From the NCBI GenBank assembly GCA_030512295.1, contig JAULSR010000006.1, positions 496,001 through 560,000 of the forward strand: a DNA stretch of 64,000 nucleotides. Reading direction: 5' to 3'. The notes beneath the pieces are model-generated. The model was not told the origin of the DNA, did no database searches, and was given only the letters and a program-made list of their open reading frames with translations. This stretch comes from Bombardia bombarda (lineage: Eukaryota > Ascomycota > Sordariomycetes > Sordariales > Lasiosphaeriaceae). Position numbers and translations under genes: made by a program. Below, piece after piece: positions 22,294 through 32,483 of this stretch (position 1 is its first letter; every line of letters starts with the position of its first letter).

Positions 22294-22688
22294 TTATCTG
22301 AGGCGGCGGGCCTCGCGCTCGGACTCGAGGAGAACAAGGATATCGTCCTCACGAACTGTGTGGGGGAACATGTCAGCCAGCTGCTTCTCCGTCCTCAATT
22401 GGTGGTGGCTCTGGGGCCATTGTTTTCGGTTCGTTGGTTCTATCGGGGCGATAAAAGAGGAAATCGTACCTGGGCCCTTGACGTTGCGAATGATGGAACG
22501 AGTCTGGTCGTCCATGAACTCGACGCGCACCTGGGTGACGCCACCACGAGATCCTGTATTCGACAATAGTCAATTAGCATCGCGCAGAACTTCGACAGAA
22601 GCCGCGAAAAAATTGGGCATAACTTACCGGTACGGCCCAGAACGCGGGTCACCTTAACGAGCTTGACGGGGGCTTTGGAGGAGTCCAT
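22294..22688 (-). CDS. RPS28: 40S ribosomal protein S28 (eS28)
   Basis: Small-subunit ribosomal protein near the mRNA exit channel. Three exons on the minus strand: 22688-22628, 22553-22470, 22355-22294, with introns of 74 and 114 nt; 68 aa. The spliced protein begins MDSSKAPVKLVKVTRVLGRT, continues GSRGGVTQVRVEFMDDQTRS and IIRNVKGPVREDDILVLLES, and ends EREARRLR, almost identical to eS28 across eukaryotes. The splice at GPG/GPV restores the universal NVKGPVRE motif. Intron-rich structure is normal for fungal ribosomal protein genes. A GC-rich (GCGCCC) repeat lies about 170 nt upstream of the start. Confidence 0.98.
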
Positions 22689-23865
22689 TTTTGTGACTGA
22701 TCGAGTTGATGACGTGTAGAAGGTCGGCGAGAGTGATTGTGTGAAGGTAGATGCTGAGATGCTAAATTTCACCAAAATTCGAGTGTGCGGAGCCAAATCG
22801 GAAAAGTGCGGCAGAAATTAAAACCGATCCGCCCTAGAAAAAAAGTGCAGCCCCGCGCCCGCGCCCGCGCCCGCGACCAAAAATTCAGGCCCCTATGCCC
22901 CACACCCCGCCAAACCAAAAGCAAGTACCACTGCTAGCCCACCTGAACTGAAGCTCGCTAAGACCCCACTCAAAGAGCTAACTGTTATGTTCAAATGTCT
23001 TCCATGGCTTCAATGTTTGAAGGTTTCGGCTTCCAACCAAGCGGTCACTATGATAACTTTTACAGAGGGGAAGATTTGACGTTCCTCAAACAGCAGTATA
23101 ACAAGGTGCCTATGAAACGGTACTCCAAAAATTGCAAAAGAACCGCAAAGACAACAGAAGCACCCCTTGAGTAAATGCACGGCCTATCAGTTGCAAATCA
23201 CAAGCATTGTGCAGCTTACTTCAGCCCACGGCTAATTCTTTGTTCACTGATTGCTTGGTAAGTAATAAGATTCAGGCAGGTACCACGTAAGGTTCGTGAT
23301 ATCTTTCAAGGCTTAAATAACATCCACACGACATAGGACTTGAACCAGTTTTGGATGGAATTCGCGAGCGCGCCTTGAGACTGGCGAAACGTCCAACTGA
23401 CAAGATCCCAGGTTCACTGAACAATCGGACCTTGAACCCTGCTTTCACTACTATCAGATCCCGTCCTTCCCGCAATCATTCGCTGCCCCTACAACGAACG
23501 ACAGTAACACGTCGCGACAGGTAGGTTTGCTTCATGTCCATTGAGATAAACCATCTTTTGGATGCATTTTGCATGCAAATACTTGTTGCATGAATCAATT
23601 CAGGGGTGTGTTAGCGCGCCAAGGGCCCAGCCCACGATTACGTTTTCTTCCCCTCCAGGGATCCCCTCATCATCGCCTTCCAATTCCAACAAACAATCTA
23701 ACCAGGCATGAGCGCAACCTATCACGAATAACACCAATCCTAATCCAGCCCAGCACACTGGTACATCTGTTTCTTTTTATCACTTCATCGACAGCATCAC
23801 CGTATTACTCTTGTCCGGCCACGGCATATTCGATAAGAACTTCTACAAGCATCAACAACGCCATC
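22689..23865. other. Divergent promoter region, RPS28 and GH71 gene
   Basis: Apart from the GCGCCC repeat I see no gene. Short frames on both strands (23272-23475, 23569-23928) have no motif. Confidence 0.4.
22855..22876. repeat. GCGCCC tandem repeat in the RPS28 promoter
   Basis: About three and a half copies of GCGCCC, upstream of RPS28. It could be a promoter element or simple microsatellite. Confidence 0.7.
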
Positions 23866-25957
23866 ATGTCACACCACGAAGGCAATCATCAGAAAGGTAT
23901 ATGTGGTGTCATTTCTATTTATGCATAGCTGAATTGATATGCCTAAACCTCTTTATGTCAAGATCTGAACACTTAGGAATTGCAATGGTCTCTACATCTT
24001 GATACAAAAAACGCCAAACTGGAGGACTGAAAACATCGTACGATGTTATTGATGAATTTCGACTAGCGTCCTTTTTGAAAGAGTATAAAAGCCAACAACA
24101 GCTGTAGCAGTATTTACTAACACCACATTTCAGATGATTCTTCCGACTCCGGCATAGTCAGCCTCTGGTCCAAGAAAATCAGAAAGCTCAAGAACAAGCT
24201 GATACCAAAGGACCGGAAGGTGTTTGCCCATTATATGGTACAATTGGTTTTCAACTTCACATCCTCTCAGCATCCTACTTTCCTCTTCTGACGCGATCCA
24301 AACCGTGAATACAGGTCGGCATCACATACGGCCAATCCCCCACGCAATGGGCACACGACATCAAGACGGCCAAAGAGGCCGGCATCGACGGGTTTGCTCT
24401 CAATATTGGCCCGTCGGACTCTTACACCGAGACGCAGTTGCAGCATGCGTACAGCGAGGCCGAGAAGGTGGAGGATTTTGTCCTCTTCTTGTCTTTTGAG
24501 TAAGTTGTAAACCCTCAACCTCCCTGAACACCCATACTAGCGGTGTTCTCTTTGCTTTAATTGGTGATTGAAAGCGCTAAATGGAGACGTATAGCATGGC
24601 CGCCGGCCTCTGGCCAGTCCACCAGGTTGTCTACCTGATCAATCAGTTCAAAAACTTGAGCGCACAGATGCAGGTCGACGGGAAGCCGTTTGTGTCGACA
24701 TTCGAAGGGCCAGATTGGGCCAAGAACTGGGGCGAGGTGCGCAGCCAGACAGACGGCATCTTTCTGGTGCCCGACTGGGCCAGCCTGGGGCCTCATGGAG
24801 TCGCGGAGAAGCTGGATATTATTGATGGTGCTTGTGAGTCGCAACTCGGGGTGAAGTATCTCGTACACTTTGATTGAAGAAGAGAGATGGTTGCTAACTA
24901 AATATGAACCTCAGTTTCGTGGGATGCATGGCCGAGATCCGGCCATAACAAGGTCTCCATTGCGGAAGACAGGCTGTACAAGGACGCTCTGGACGGAAAG
25001 AAGTATATGATGGGCGTTAGCCCTTACTTCTATACTAGTATGTGTCTGCCCTCGATTGGATATGTCAGGTTTGCTTGCCTGCTTGTCTATTGCTGCTGAC
25101 AGAGAGACACAGATTTGCCGCAATGGGGCAAGAACTGGTACTCTTCCAGCGAGTCTCTGTGGTATGACCGCTGGGACCAGGTCATGGAGATTATGCCCGA
25201 CTATGTTCAAATTATTACCTGTATGCTGACTTTTGACCTCTTCTTTTTACCTGGTGTGATGTGAGAAACTGACGCCACACAGGGAACGACTTTGGCGAAT
25301 CAAGCTATATCTGCGACACAGTGCCGGCGCAAATCGTGCCAGGTGCGGAGAAATACGTCGCAGACTACCCCCACGCGGCATTCCGAGCCGTCCTCCCCTA
25401 CCTGATTGCGGCGTACAAAGCTGGGACGTATAAAGTGGAGATGCCGGGCGAGGATACGGCCATTGCATGGTATCGCACAACGCCCATTGGGGCCGGACAT
25501 CATGGAGGTAAGCATGTTTCTTTCTTTTTGTAACTAAAGACGTATTTCGTCGTGTCTGCCTGGGTATGGAGGTCAAAAAAGCTGACACCGGCCTACAGAC
25601 ACTCAGTGGGGGCAAGGCGGCTCGCACTTGGCAGCTCACGGTGCCAGAGACGCGGTGTCGGTGATGGCTGCCACGAGCGGCTCGACCTCGGTCACGGTCG
25701 CGATTGGCGACAAGGAAAGAACGTTCAAGACCAATAACAAGACGTCTATCTCGTACTTTGAGATGCCGTTCGACTGCGATACAACCGGCTCAGTGACGAT
25801 CACGCTCCATGGCAAGACCACTGAGGGGCCGGCGATTACCAACGACTGCAGTCATGGTCATGTAAGTGGTGACTGGTGCGATGTCCGAAATTGTGATAGC
25901 TAATTCTGACCTGAATTTTGACAGGTCATCTTCAATGCTGTTGCCATTCAGGTTTAA
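23866..25957 (+). CDS. GH71 alpha-1,3-glucanase (mutanase-like), nine exons
   Basis: Hydrolyses alpha-1,3-glucan, a fungal cell-wall and bacterial polymer. Exons by eye: 23866-23896, 24134-24237, 24315-24499, 24595-24833, 24916-about 25038, 25113-25220, 25283-25507, 25599-25861, 25925-25957, about 436 aa (one exon edge may be off by a base). Family signatures: KVFAHYMVGITYGQSPTQW, AGIDGFALNIGPSD, FLSFDMAAGLW, FVSTFEGPDWAKNW, FLVPDWASLG, GAFSWDAWP, YMMGVSPYFYTNLPQWGKNW and IITWNDFGESSYI. The acidic residues in DMAAGLW, FEGPDW and WNDFGES are candidates for the catalytic groups. The C-terminal third is a beta-domain (SVMAATSGSTSVTVAIGD). The N-terminus (MSHHEGNHQKDDSSDSG then LWSKKIRKLKNKLIPKDRK) is polar and basic, with no signal peptide. 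It may therefore be intracellular or exported non-classically, or the first exon may be wrong. Intron 1 is long (237 nt). Confidence 0.9.
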
Positions 25958-26576
25958 TAGAAGATGCAAGGTCTGTTTTGTTTGACCCGGTGCTGCAGGC
26001 GAAAATACCTCGTAGTGGCCGATAGAATGCAGTAGGATTTCTGATTCCAGGCCATTTGAGCGATACGATGATGGACTGTGTCAGATGCTAAATAGAAGCC
26101 TAGACTCTGGGTGGGCAAATAATTGATGGATGGCCAAGCGTCTCAAGTCTTACAGTCCATGTGGTAAGGTCAACCCTGTCGGTACGTACCTCTAAGTTTC
26201 TCCCGTGCAGATCAAATGCCAGGGGCCGTGGTGATGACGCATGGCTTCCCGGCAGCCGGGACTGGTTCAGTGCTGTGGCGCTGTGGATCGGTTAATCTCG
26301 GGTCATTGCCCTGAACTGGGCTGGCAACAGTGGTCATCGACGTCACGGAATGCGCCCTATCCCTATCGCAGTCCCGCCGCAGTCCGCGCAGTCGCACTTG
26401 CAATTGCGATCGCAACCTGAGCTTCCTGCCTGACTTTACAAATCAACATCGTGTAATGCTGTCTACTGCCTCTCTCTACTGCATCCACCGCCTAGGATGC
26501 TTCTGAGAGACCGTCCGACCAACCCTCGGTTTCTCGTCCCTCTCCGACTCGTCGAGGCAAAAGTCGGCGCGACGAC
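25958..26576. other. Intergenic
   Basis: 3' flank of the GH71 gene and promoter of the UbiB-like gene. No gene seen. Confidence 0.4.
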
Positions 26577-28841
26577 ATGAGACCGACTGTCGCATTCGGC
26601 CGGCTCTCCGCTCGCGCCAGACCATCATCACATTTGTGCTTTGGCGCACTCCAGGGCTCCCTAATACGCGCCCCCCTAAGACCAGCCCGAGCTGCTCTTC
26701 GGCCCTTCACGTCCCAAGCAGCAGCAGCCACACGACCTTCCACATCACGGTCATGGAGATGGCGGGGCAGCGCCCACGGCGGTTCGAGGACCTTGATGGC
26801 CGCCGCGAATGGTACCCTGGCCACAGTAGCCTTCGTCACCATCTCGGAGCAGGACAACACGGGCACTGATGAGACGGGCGAGAAGCGCATGCTCGAGGTC
26901 TCGCGGGATGAGATAAAGAAGACCGTCAACGACAGCGACAGGGGCTTGGCACGCACAGGGCGCCAGATTATCATATTCCTGCATCTCTACATCTGGGAGC
27001 CCATCTGCACCGGCGTCCGGTTCCTCCACCTGCTTGGCATATTTGTGCCTGTCATACTGACTGTGCCTGCAATATGGGTGGGGAGGCGCCGTCCAGATCG
27101 CGATAATGAGCGGACGGGAACACTGTGGTGGTATAGCTTCCTCGTCAAGTCTATGGAGTGGGCAGGCCCGGCTTTTATCAAGGTACGCACACATACTTAT
27201 CTGAAAAGCCCGCGACATAACGCAAGATGCACTGAGCTGACTGCGTGACATGGCACTATAGCTCGGGCAATGGGCCGCCTCCAGGTCCGACATCTTCCCT
27301 AATGAAATGTGTGAAATCATGGCAAAGCTACACGCCGACGCCCCCGCGCATTCCCTACATGCCACTAGGCGTATTATACAGGCCGCCTTCAATGGCCGTG
27401 ACTTCTCCGAGATATTCGAGGAATTCGACCCAAAACCCCTAGGCGTCGGTGCCATTGCCCAGGTTTACAGGGCAAAACTCAAGCCCGACCTTGCTGTGCC
27501 CAGCGATATTGATGTTGCCGAAACGGAAGCGGACCTCCACCACAAAGTGCGAAAGAACGTGGAAACAATATTGAAAAGCACCCCGAAGCGCGTCCCCTCG
27601 TCCTACGTTGCCGTCAAGGTTTTGCACCCCGGTGTCGAGCGGACGGTGCGGCGCGATCTCCGAATCATGGGCTTCTTCGCCTCTGTGCTGAACGCGATAC
27701 CAACTATTGAGTGGCTCTCCCTCCCCGATGAGGTCGAGCAGTTTGGCGAGATGATGCGGCTGCAGCTAGACTTGCGCATCGAAGCTGCGAACCTAACCCG
27801 CTTTCGCAAGAACTTTAAGGACCGGACGACCGCGTGGTTCCCCTTTCCATATTCCGAGTTTAGCACACGGAATGTGCTTGTTGAAGAGTTTGCGAATGGC
27901 ATCCCGCTTGCCGATTTCATAGCGAATGGTGGTGGTGTTTTCCAGCAGGACATTGCGTCCGAGGGCCTCGACGCCTTCCTCCGCATGCTTCTGCTCGACA
28001 ATTTTATCCATGCTGACCTCCACCCTGGCAACATCATGGTGCGATTTTACGAATCTGAAAAGCCCAGCCTCCGTCTCCACCGCAGGAACGAGAAGCCCTA
28101 CGCGGGACAGCAGTCTGATGACGCGACTGAGACGGTGCTCTCTCGTCTGCGTCCGTTCCGCGATAATAAGGACCTGTGGGAGGCGGAGCTGGCAAAGATC
28201 GACCGCGAGGGTTTCCGTCCCCAGCTGATCTTCATCGACACGGGTCTCGTAACGGAGCTTAATGGGACCAACCGACGCAATTTCCTCGACCTCTTCCGCG
28301 CCGTAGCTGAGTTTGACGGCTACAAGGCCGGCCACCTAATGTGCGAGCGGTGCAGGCAGCCCGACGCGGTGCTGGACGAAGAGGTGTTTGCGCTCAAGAT
28401 GCAGCACCTCGTGTTAGACGTCAAGAGCAAGACGCTGGCACTTGGCAATGTCAAGATTGGCGATATTTTGCAGAATGTGCTAAGCATGGTGCGTCAGCAT
28501 CACGTCCGGATGGAGGGCGATTTCGTCAACGTTGTCATCAGCATTCTGCTTCTCGAGGGTATCGGTCGCAGCTTGAACCCCGATATTGACCTGCTCAGCA
28601 GCTCGCTGCCGATCCTACGACAGCTTGGAGCGCAGAGCGGCAAGGATATGGTCAGGCAGGGAGACTTCTCCATGCTGATGGTTTGGGTGGGCCTGGAAAC
28701 GAGAAGGTTCATGCAGGCCAGTATTGAAGATGTAAGCACATGAAAACCCTTTGAACTGATGATGTGACGATTACTAACGTTCTGATTACTATCTAGGTTG
28801 AGCGCTGCGTTAAATATGATCTGTTGTCTCCAAACGTGTAA
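26577..28841 (+). CDS. Mitochondrial ABC1/ADCK (UbiB-family) atypical kinase-like protein
   Basis: Member of the UbiB atypical-kinase family tied to coenzyme Q and mitochondrial lipid handling. Three exons: 26577-27182, 27262-28731, 28797-28841; 706 aa. The first 65 residues are Arg-rich and nearly free of acids (RLSARARPSS, RAPLRPARAALRPFTS), a mitochondrial presequence. A TM-like segment is IFVPVILTVPAIWVG. The defining KxGQ motif is K202-L-G-Q205 and is split by intron 1 (AAG at the exon end, CTCGGGCAA after it). Others: PLGVGAIAQVYRAKL (the Ala-rich nucleotide-loop equivalent), VAVKVLHPGV (Lys), RIEAANLTRFRKNF (Glu), VLVEEFANG, FIHADLHPGNIMV (catalytic loop, about residue 450) and FIDTGLV in place of DFG. 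It is closest in layout to ADCK2/Cqd-type proteins; the exact ortholog is uncertain. ATP-binding rather than protein phosphorylation is the family's usual activity. Confidence 0.9.
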
Positions 28842-29330
28842 ATCGGTTTGGTCAGATCAGTCACTTCGTACTAGATTAACCACCCCCTCTGCACTGTGTA
28901 TTATTATTTGGCAATGTATGAGGCATTACCAGAGCCCTCAAACTATAGAGTTTGGTTAATATTGTAGATTATCTCCCTAGTATAGTTGCTAAAGTATTAG
29001 AAATATGCTGCTTTGGGCGAATGGCTTGTGATAATGGACAGGGAGATGCTGGAAGCGTTGAAGGTTGCCTCTAAACCTATTTGGGCAGTAGCACATATCC
29101 CAGGGGTCGCAAAAGCTAAAGTGCCCCTCGGGTGGAACTGTGGAAGTGAGGTGCTGCGCGTCATCCTTGCCGGCTTTATCCGTATCCGCAAATTTACACG
29201 GCTTTTTTTCTCATCTTTCGCCGCATTAGCCTTCAAGTTCACGCGCATCGTGCTCATCCAGCATTCCCTCTCCTCTGAATAGCGACAAAACCCCTCATCT
29301 ACTCTCCCTAATATATTAAAAATCGCCGCA
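28842..29330. other. Intergenic
   Basis: 3' flank of the UbiB-like gene and promoter of the heme lyase gene. An 89-codon frame at 29013-29282 has no motif and is not called. Confidence 0.4.
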
Positions 29331-30543
29331 ATGGGTTGGTTCTGGGCAGAGACAAGCACCGCGACGCCCTCGTCTGCGTCAGCGCCAACACCGACACACG
29401 GCGCTGGAGATGCTTCTCCTCCTGTAAGTCGCCCACACCACCACCAAAAACTCGCATCGCTGCTCCTCCGTGTTTAGCCCAAGTCTGATCTCAGCCGTAC
29501 CAATCTCTCTAGCCCAGCTGTCCTATGCACAAAAAGACCGTCGACGTCCTAAATCCATCAGCATGCAAGCGGCCCTCTCCCGCGGCTACCGCCTCCCCCC
29601 TACCACCCTCATCCTGCCCCATCCCCCACGGCAGCGCCAGCATCGCCAGCAGCAGCAGCAGCAACCACAATGAACCAGAACCCGCCACGAAGGAGCCCTC
29701 GACCTTGTCCAAGCTCAACCCCCTAAACTACATGTTCCAGTCCATCTCGCAGGCGCCCGCGCCCAACCAGACCGTAGCTTTGCCCACCAGCCGCGACGAG
29801 TCGTCCATCCCCAAGGGCGACGGCGAGGGGAACTGGGAGTACCCGTCGCCGCAGCAAATGTACAACGCGCTCGTGCGCAAGGGCTACACCGACACGGACG
29901 TGACGGCCGTCGAGAGCATGGTGTCGATCCACAACTTTTTGAACGAGGGCGCCTGGCAGGAGATTGTCGACTGGGAGCGCCGCTTCGGCAAGGGCCTCCG
30001 GCGCGGCTGGGAGGTCAGCAAGCACGGCGAGGAGAACGCGCCGTTGGCGCTCAAGAGGCTCGAGCTGCGCGAGGGCGGCGGCGGCGAGCATGACCAGCCG
30101 AAGCTGTTGAGGTTTCAGGGACGGCCGCAGGATATGACGCCCAAGGCGGCGATGATGCAGGTTATGGGCAAGATTTATCCGGCTATGTTTGAGTGAGTGA
30201 TGTTTTTCTCTTCCTCTTTTTCCTTTCCCTCTGAATTTCCACTGACACCCCACGCTCCAGGACCGAACCCCCCTTCGACCGCCACGACTGGTACGTCGCC
30301 CGCAACGTCAACGGCCAGACAAAGGAGGTGCGCTACGTGATCGACTACTACTCTGCCCCGCCCGAGCCCACGGGCGAGCCCGTCTTCTTCCTCGACGTGC
30401 GGCCCGCCTTCACGCCGAGCGGCGCCGCCGAGCGCCTGCTGCGTTGGGGCGGAGATATCTGGTGGAGGGCGTCTGGTGGAGTGGCGCGCGAGGGTGGTAT
30501 TGCTGCTGCCGCCACCGCTGCTCAATCGTCTGCGCGGAAGTGA
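29331..30543 (+). CDS. Holocytochrome c synthase (cytochrome c-type heme lyase)
   Basis: Attaches heme covalently to apocytochrome c (or c1) in the mitochondrial intermembrane space. Three exons: 29331-29423, 29513-30192, 30261-30543; 351 aa. Exon 1 is a short leader (MGWFWAETSTATPSS). The CP heme-regulatory motifs are C34-P35 (in SCPMHKK) and C66-P67 (in SCPIPHG). The core contains NPLNYMF, WEYPSPQQMYNALVRKG and VESMVSIHNFLNEGAWQEI (His and the conserved Asn/Glu region), then LLRFQGRPQDMTPKA and PPFDRHDWYVAR with VRYVIDYYSAP at the splice of exon 3. The end is DVRPAFTPSG...AAERLLRW. The CPMH motif is formed across intron 1. CYC3 and CYT2 paralogs are too alike to choose between by eye. Confidence 0.94.
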
Positions 30544-30954
30544 TGGAGTTGAGCTGAGTGTATGAATAATGCCTGGAGTCGGCCGCAAAGACACGCTTGA
30601 CCTGGCATCTCACATGGAAACGGCGTAATAAGGGATACAGGAAGCGGCGCGTATTGTTTGTTTAAAGGGAGGCCGTTTTACTCATTTACCTATTTGCCTT
30701 CCTATTGTTTTAATCTCATCCCTTCTCCTGTATGAAATGTTGCTTCAATTCAATTTCTAGGATACAATGTCGTTATTTATATACAGACGGGATTTGGTAA
30801 TCAATTGAGTTATTATAACTTCATATCTTTCCCGATGACGCTCCTGCTTTCACCCTCACTCTCCCGCTCTATTTAGCCCACCACTTCGATGAAAAAGGAG
30901 GCAATCCCATCTTCCTATTTATGAGCAAAGAAAAAAATACCTTTGACCAAAAAC

Positions 30955-31236
30955 AGCAAAAGCTCACCGGCTAACCTCGAGGGTAGCCGGCTACGAAACC
31001 CCCCGATGGGGGTTTACTTCGCGGGGGGTTCCTCCTCAATCACCTCCCAGTCACGGGAGGGTGGAGCTAGGACTTATGGTCTCGGTGACCTGCCTAGGTG
31101 AGAGATTATCCTCCTCACAGCGGCGCACTGTGTGCGGGGACGAATATGCCCCGACCGAGCTGGGAGTCGAACCAGCGCGGTCTGCGAAAGGGGCATTTCG
31201 CCAAGGACCCATCACCCGGCTGCACCACAGTGACTA
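30955..31236 (-). mobile_element. Candidate tRNA-derived SINE-like element
   Basis: On the minus strand a tRNA-like head reads TGGTGCAGCCGGGTGATGG (A-box type, 31227-31209) then, after about 35 nt, GGTTCGACTCC (31173-31163), an exact match to the Pol III B box, followed by CTCGGTCG like a tRNA 3' end. The 5' sequence does not pair with that acceptor, and the anticodon loop has an extra base, so it is not a working tRNA. Downstream on the minus strand the body is GC-rich with strong inverted repeats and then T-rich sequence (GCTGTTTTTGG). I found no clear target-site duplication, and one copy only. It may instead be a decayed tRNA or another Pol III transcript. Confidence 0.4.
30967..31030. 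repeat. Set of inverted repeats with competing hairpins
   Basis: CCGGCTA (30967-30973) pairs with TAGCCGG (30984-30990). AAACCCCC (30996-31003) pairs with GGGGGTTT (31008-31015) around loop CGAT. AACCCCCCG (30997-31005) can alternatively pair with CGGGGGGTT (31022-31030). The last two are mutually exclusive. They lie within the SINE-like element. Confidence 0.75.
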
Positions 31237-31730
31237 GCTGCGGGCATTTGGTGCCGGGGGGGTTGATGGTAGGTGGTGAGTTACGGGCACCTATATGATT
31301 GGGTAGATAGGCATCTAGATTGCCTGCCTTGGGCGAGTGGTCCAGTAAGTGGTCCATGGCAGCAGCACAATAGGTAGGTCACTGTAGGGGGCCCAACTAC
31401 AACTCAGCGAGCTCCGGGGACGACCGATACATGGAGGTTCGTAAGTGTATTGCTTCTCTATCGGGTGTATCTAGGAGACGGCCTTGATCGAAAACCAGCT
31501 ACCAAAAACAAGCCCACAGAAAGCGATTTGAGGACTCCCAAACCACTCAAGGCAACCCATTCCTCAATGTTTAGCAGTTACCATGCCGACTTGTGTCAAC
31601 CGCCAACCACATTACCTACATTCACTATCGCCACCACGATAATACATGAACCTAAAGCCCTGCACCAAAACAACTTGCATCAAACCCCAACGACAATAGT
31701 ACCCGCCAGTATGTTCAAGAGGCCTCATGT

Positions 31731-32483
31731 TTAAGCACACTTGCCCGAATCGGTGCAGTCGGCATTGGCCTTGGGGCAGCTCTCTGCAGACTTGGCGTCC
31801 TTGCAGTCGGGCTTTCCAATGCCAAACGCCTTCTTGATCTGATCCACTACCTCGTGGCCCTTGGAGGCAATAGTCTCGGCCGCGTTGGACTCCTTGGCGG
31901 CATCGATGACCTCGGATCCCTTGGTGGTGACGGTCTCGACTGGCTGGGAGTCCTTGATGGCGTCGACGACCTCGGATGCTTTGGTGGTGACGGTCTCGAC
32001 TGCTTCCTCGGACGACTCCTTTGCAGAATCAGCAGCCTCGGAGCTCTTGGTGGTAGCAGTGTCGACTCCAGACTTGGACGACTCTTTGGCGGAATCAACG
32101 ATGTCAGAGGTCTTGGCAGCGACGGTGTCGACTGCTGAGGCGGACGACTCTTTGGTGGAGTCAATGGCATCGGAGCCTTTGGTAGTAGCAGTCTCAACAG
32201 GTTCGATTTCCTTGATAGAGACAAGGATGTCAGAGCCAAATGTCTCAGCTGAGGGCGCGTCGTCTAGCTTAAGGGTTCCGAAATCAGTCTCATCAATCTT
32301 GCTGCTGCATCGACGGGGGGCGTCTGTGGTGGTGCTGCACCCAACGCTAGAGCTACATGGGGATTCCTCCACGTCGCCAAGGGCGACATGACAGTCTGGG
32401 GTGGGTTTGGTGTCGCATGACTTTTTGGTGGCACAGTCCGAAGACTTGTCAACAGTGCAAGGGGTGCAGGAATCGGAGCCCAT
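31731..32483 (-). CDS. LEA-like repeat protein with Cys-rich ends
   Basis: Single-exon 250-aa protein with no signal peptide. Residues 1-60 hold about eight Cys (in SCTPCTVDK, DCATKKSC, PDCHVA, SPCSSSVGCS and RRCSS). Residues about 90-220 are six imperfect repeats of 20-22 residues with the theme VETVTTKGSEVIDAAKESS, e.g. VDTVAAKTSDIVDSAKESS, VDTATTKSSEAADSAKESS, VETVTTKASEVVDAIKDS, VETVTTKGSEVIDAAKES and AETIASKGHEVVDQIKKAF. The pattern is amphipathic and Lys/Asp/Glu/Ala/Thr-rich, as in group 3 LEA and similar desiccation-tolerance proteins. The last 30 residues add four Cys (PDCKDAKSAESCPKANADC and GKCA). The product is probably cytosolic and disordered until it folds on a partner or dries. 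The Cys blocks could bind metal or form disulphides. I do not recognise a named family; stress role is inference. Confidence 0.75.
   Translation of the reverse strand: MGSDSCTPCTVDKSSDCATKKSCDTKPTPDCHVALGDVEESPCSSSVGCSTTTDAPRRCSSKIDETDFGTLKLDDAPSAETFGSDILVSIKEIEPVETATTKGSDAIDSTKESSASAVDTVAAKTSDIVDSAKESSKSGVDTATTKSSEAADSAKESSEEAVETVTTKASEVVDAIKDSQPVETVTTKGSEVIDAAKESNAAETIASKGHEVVDQIKKAFGIGKPDCKDAKSAESCPKANADCTDSGKCA
31851..32240 (-). repeat. Tandem repeat coding for the LEA-like units
   Basis: About six diverged units of 60-66 bp; the same phrases (e.g. plus-strand GGTGACGGTCTCGACTG at two places) recur. Internal duplication explains the protein repeats. Confidence 0.7.

Larger units (their letters stand above)
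30544..31730. other. Intergenic with SINE-like element
   Basis: Between the heme lyase gene (+) and the repeat protein gene (-, 3' end). The left 400 bases are AT-rich 3' flank. From about 30955 to 31236 is a GC-rich block described separately. The rest shows no gene; AGGTAGGT-like motifs occur at 31370-31380. Confidence 0.4.

Noticed and set aside
23330..23480. Possible minus-strand tRNA (GGACTTGAACC-like string)
   Set aside because: No matching A box, stems or acceptor could be found around it.
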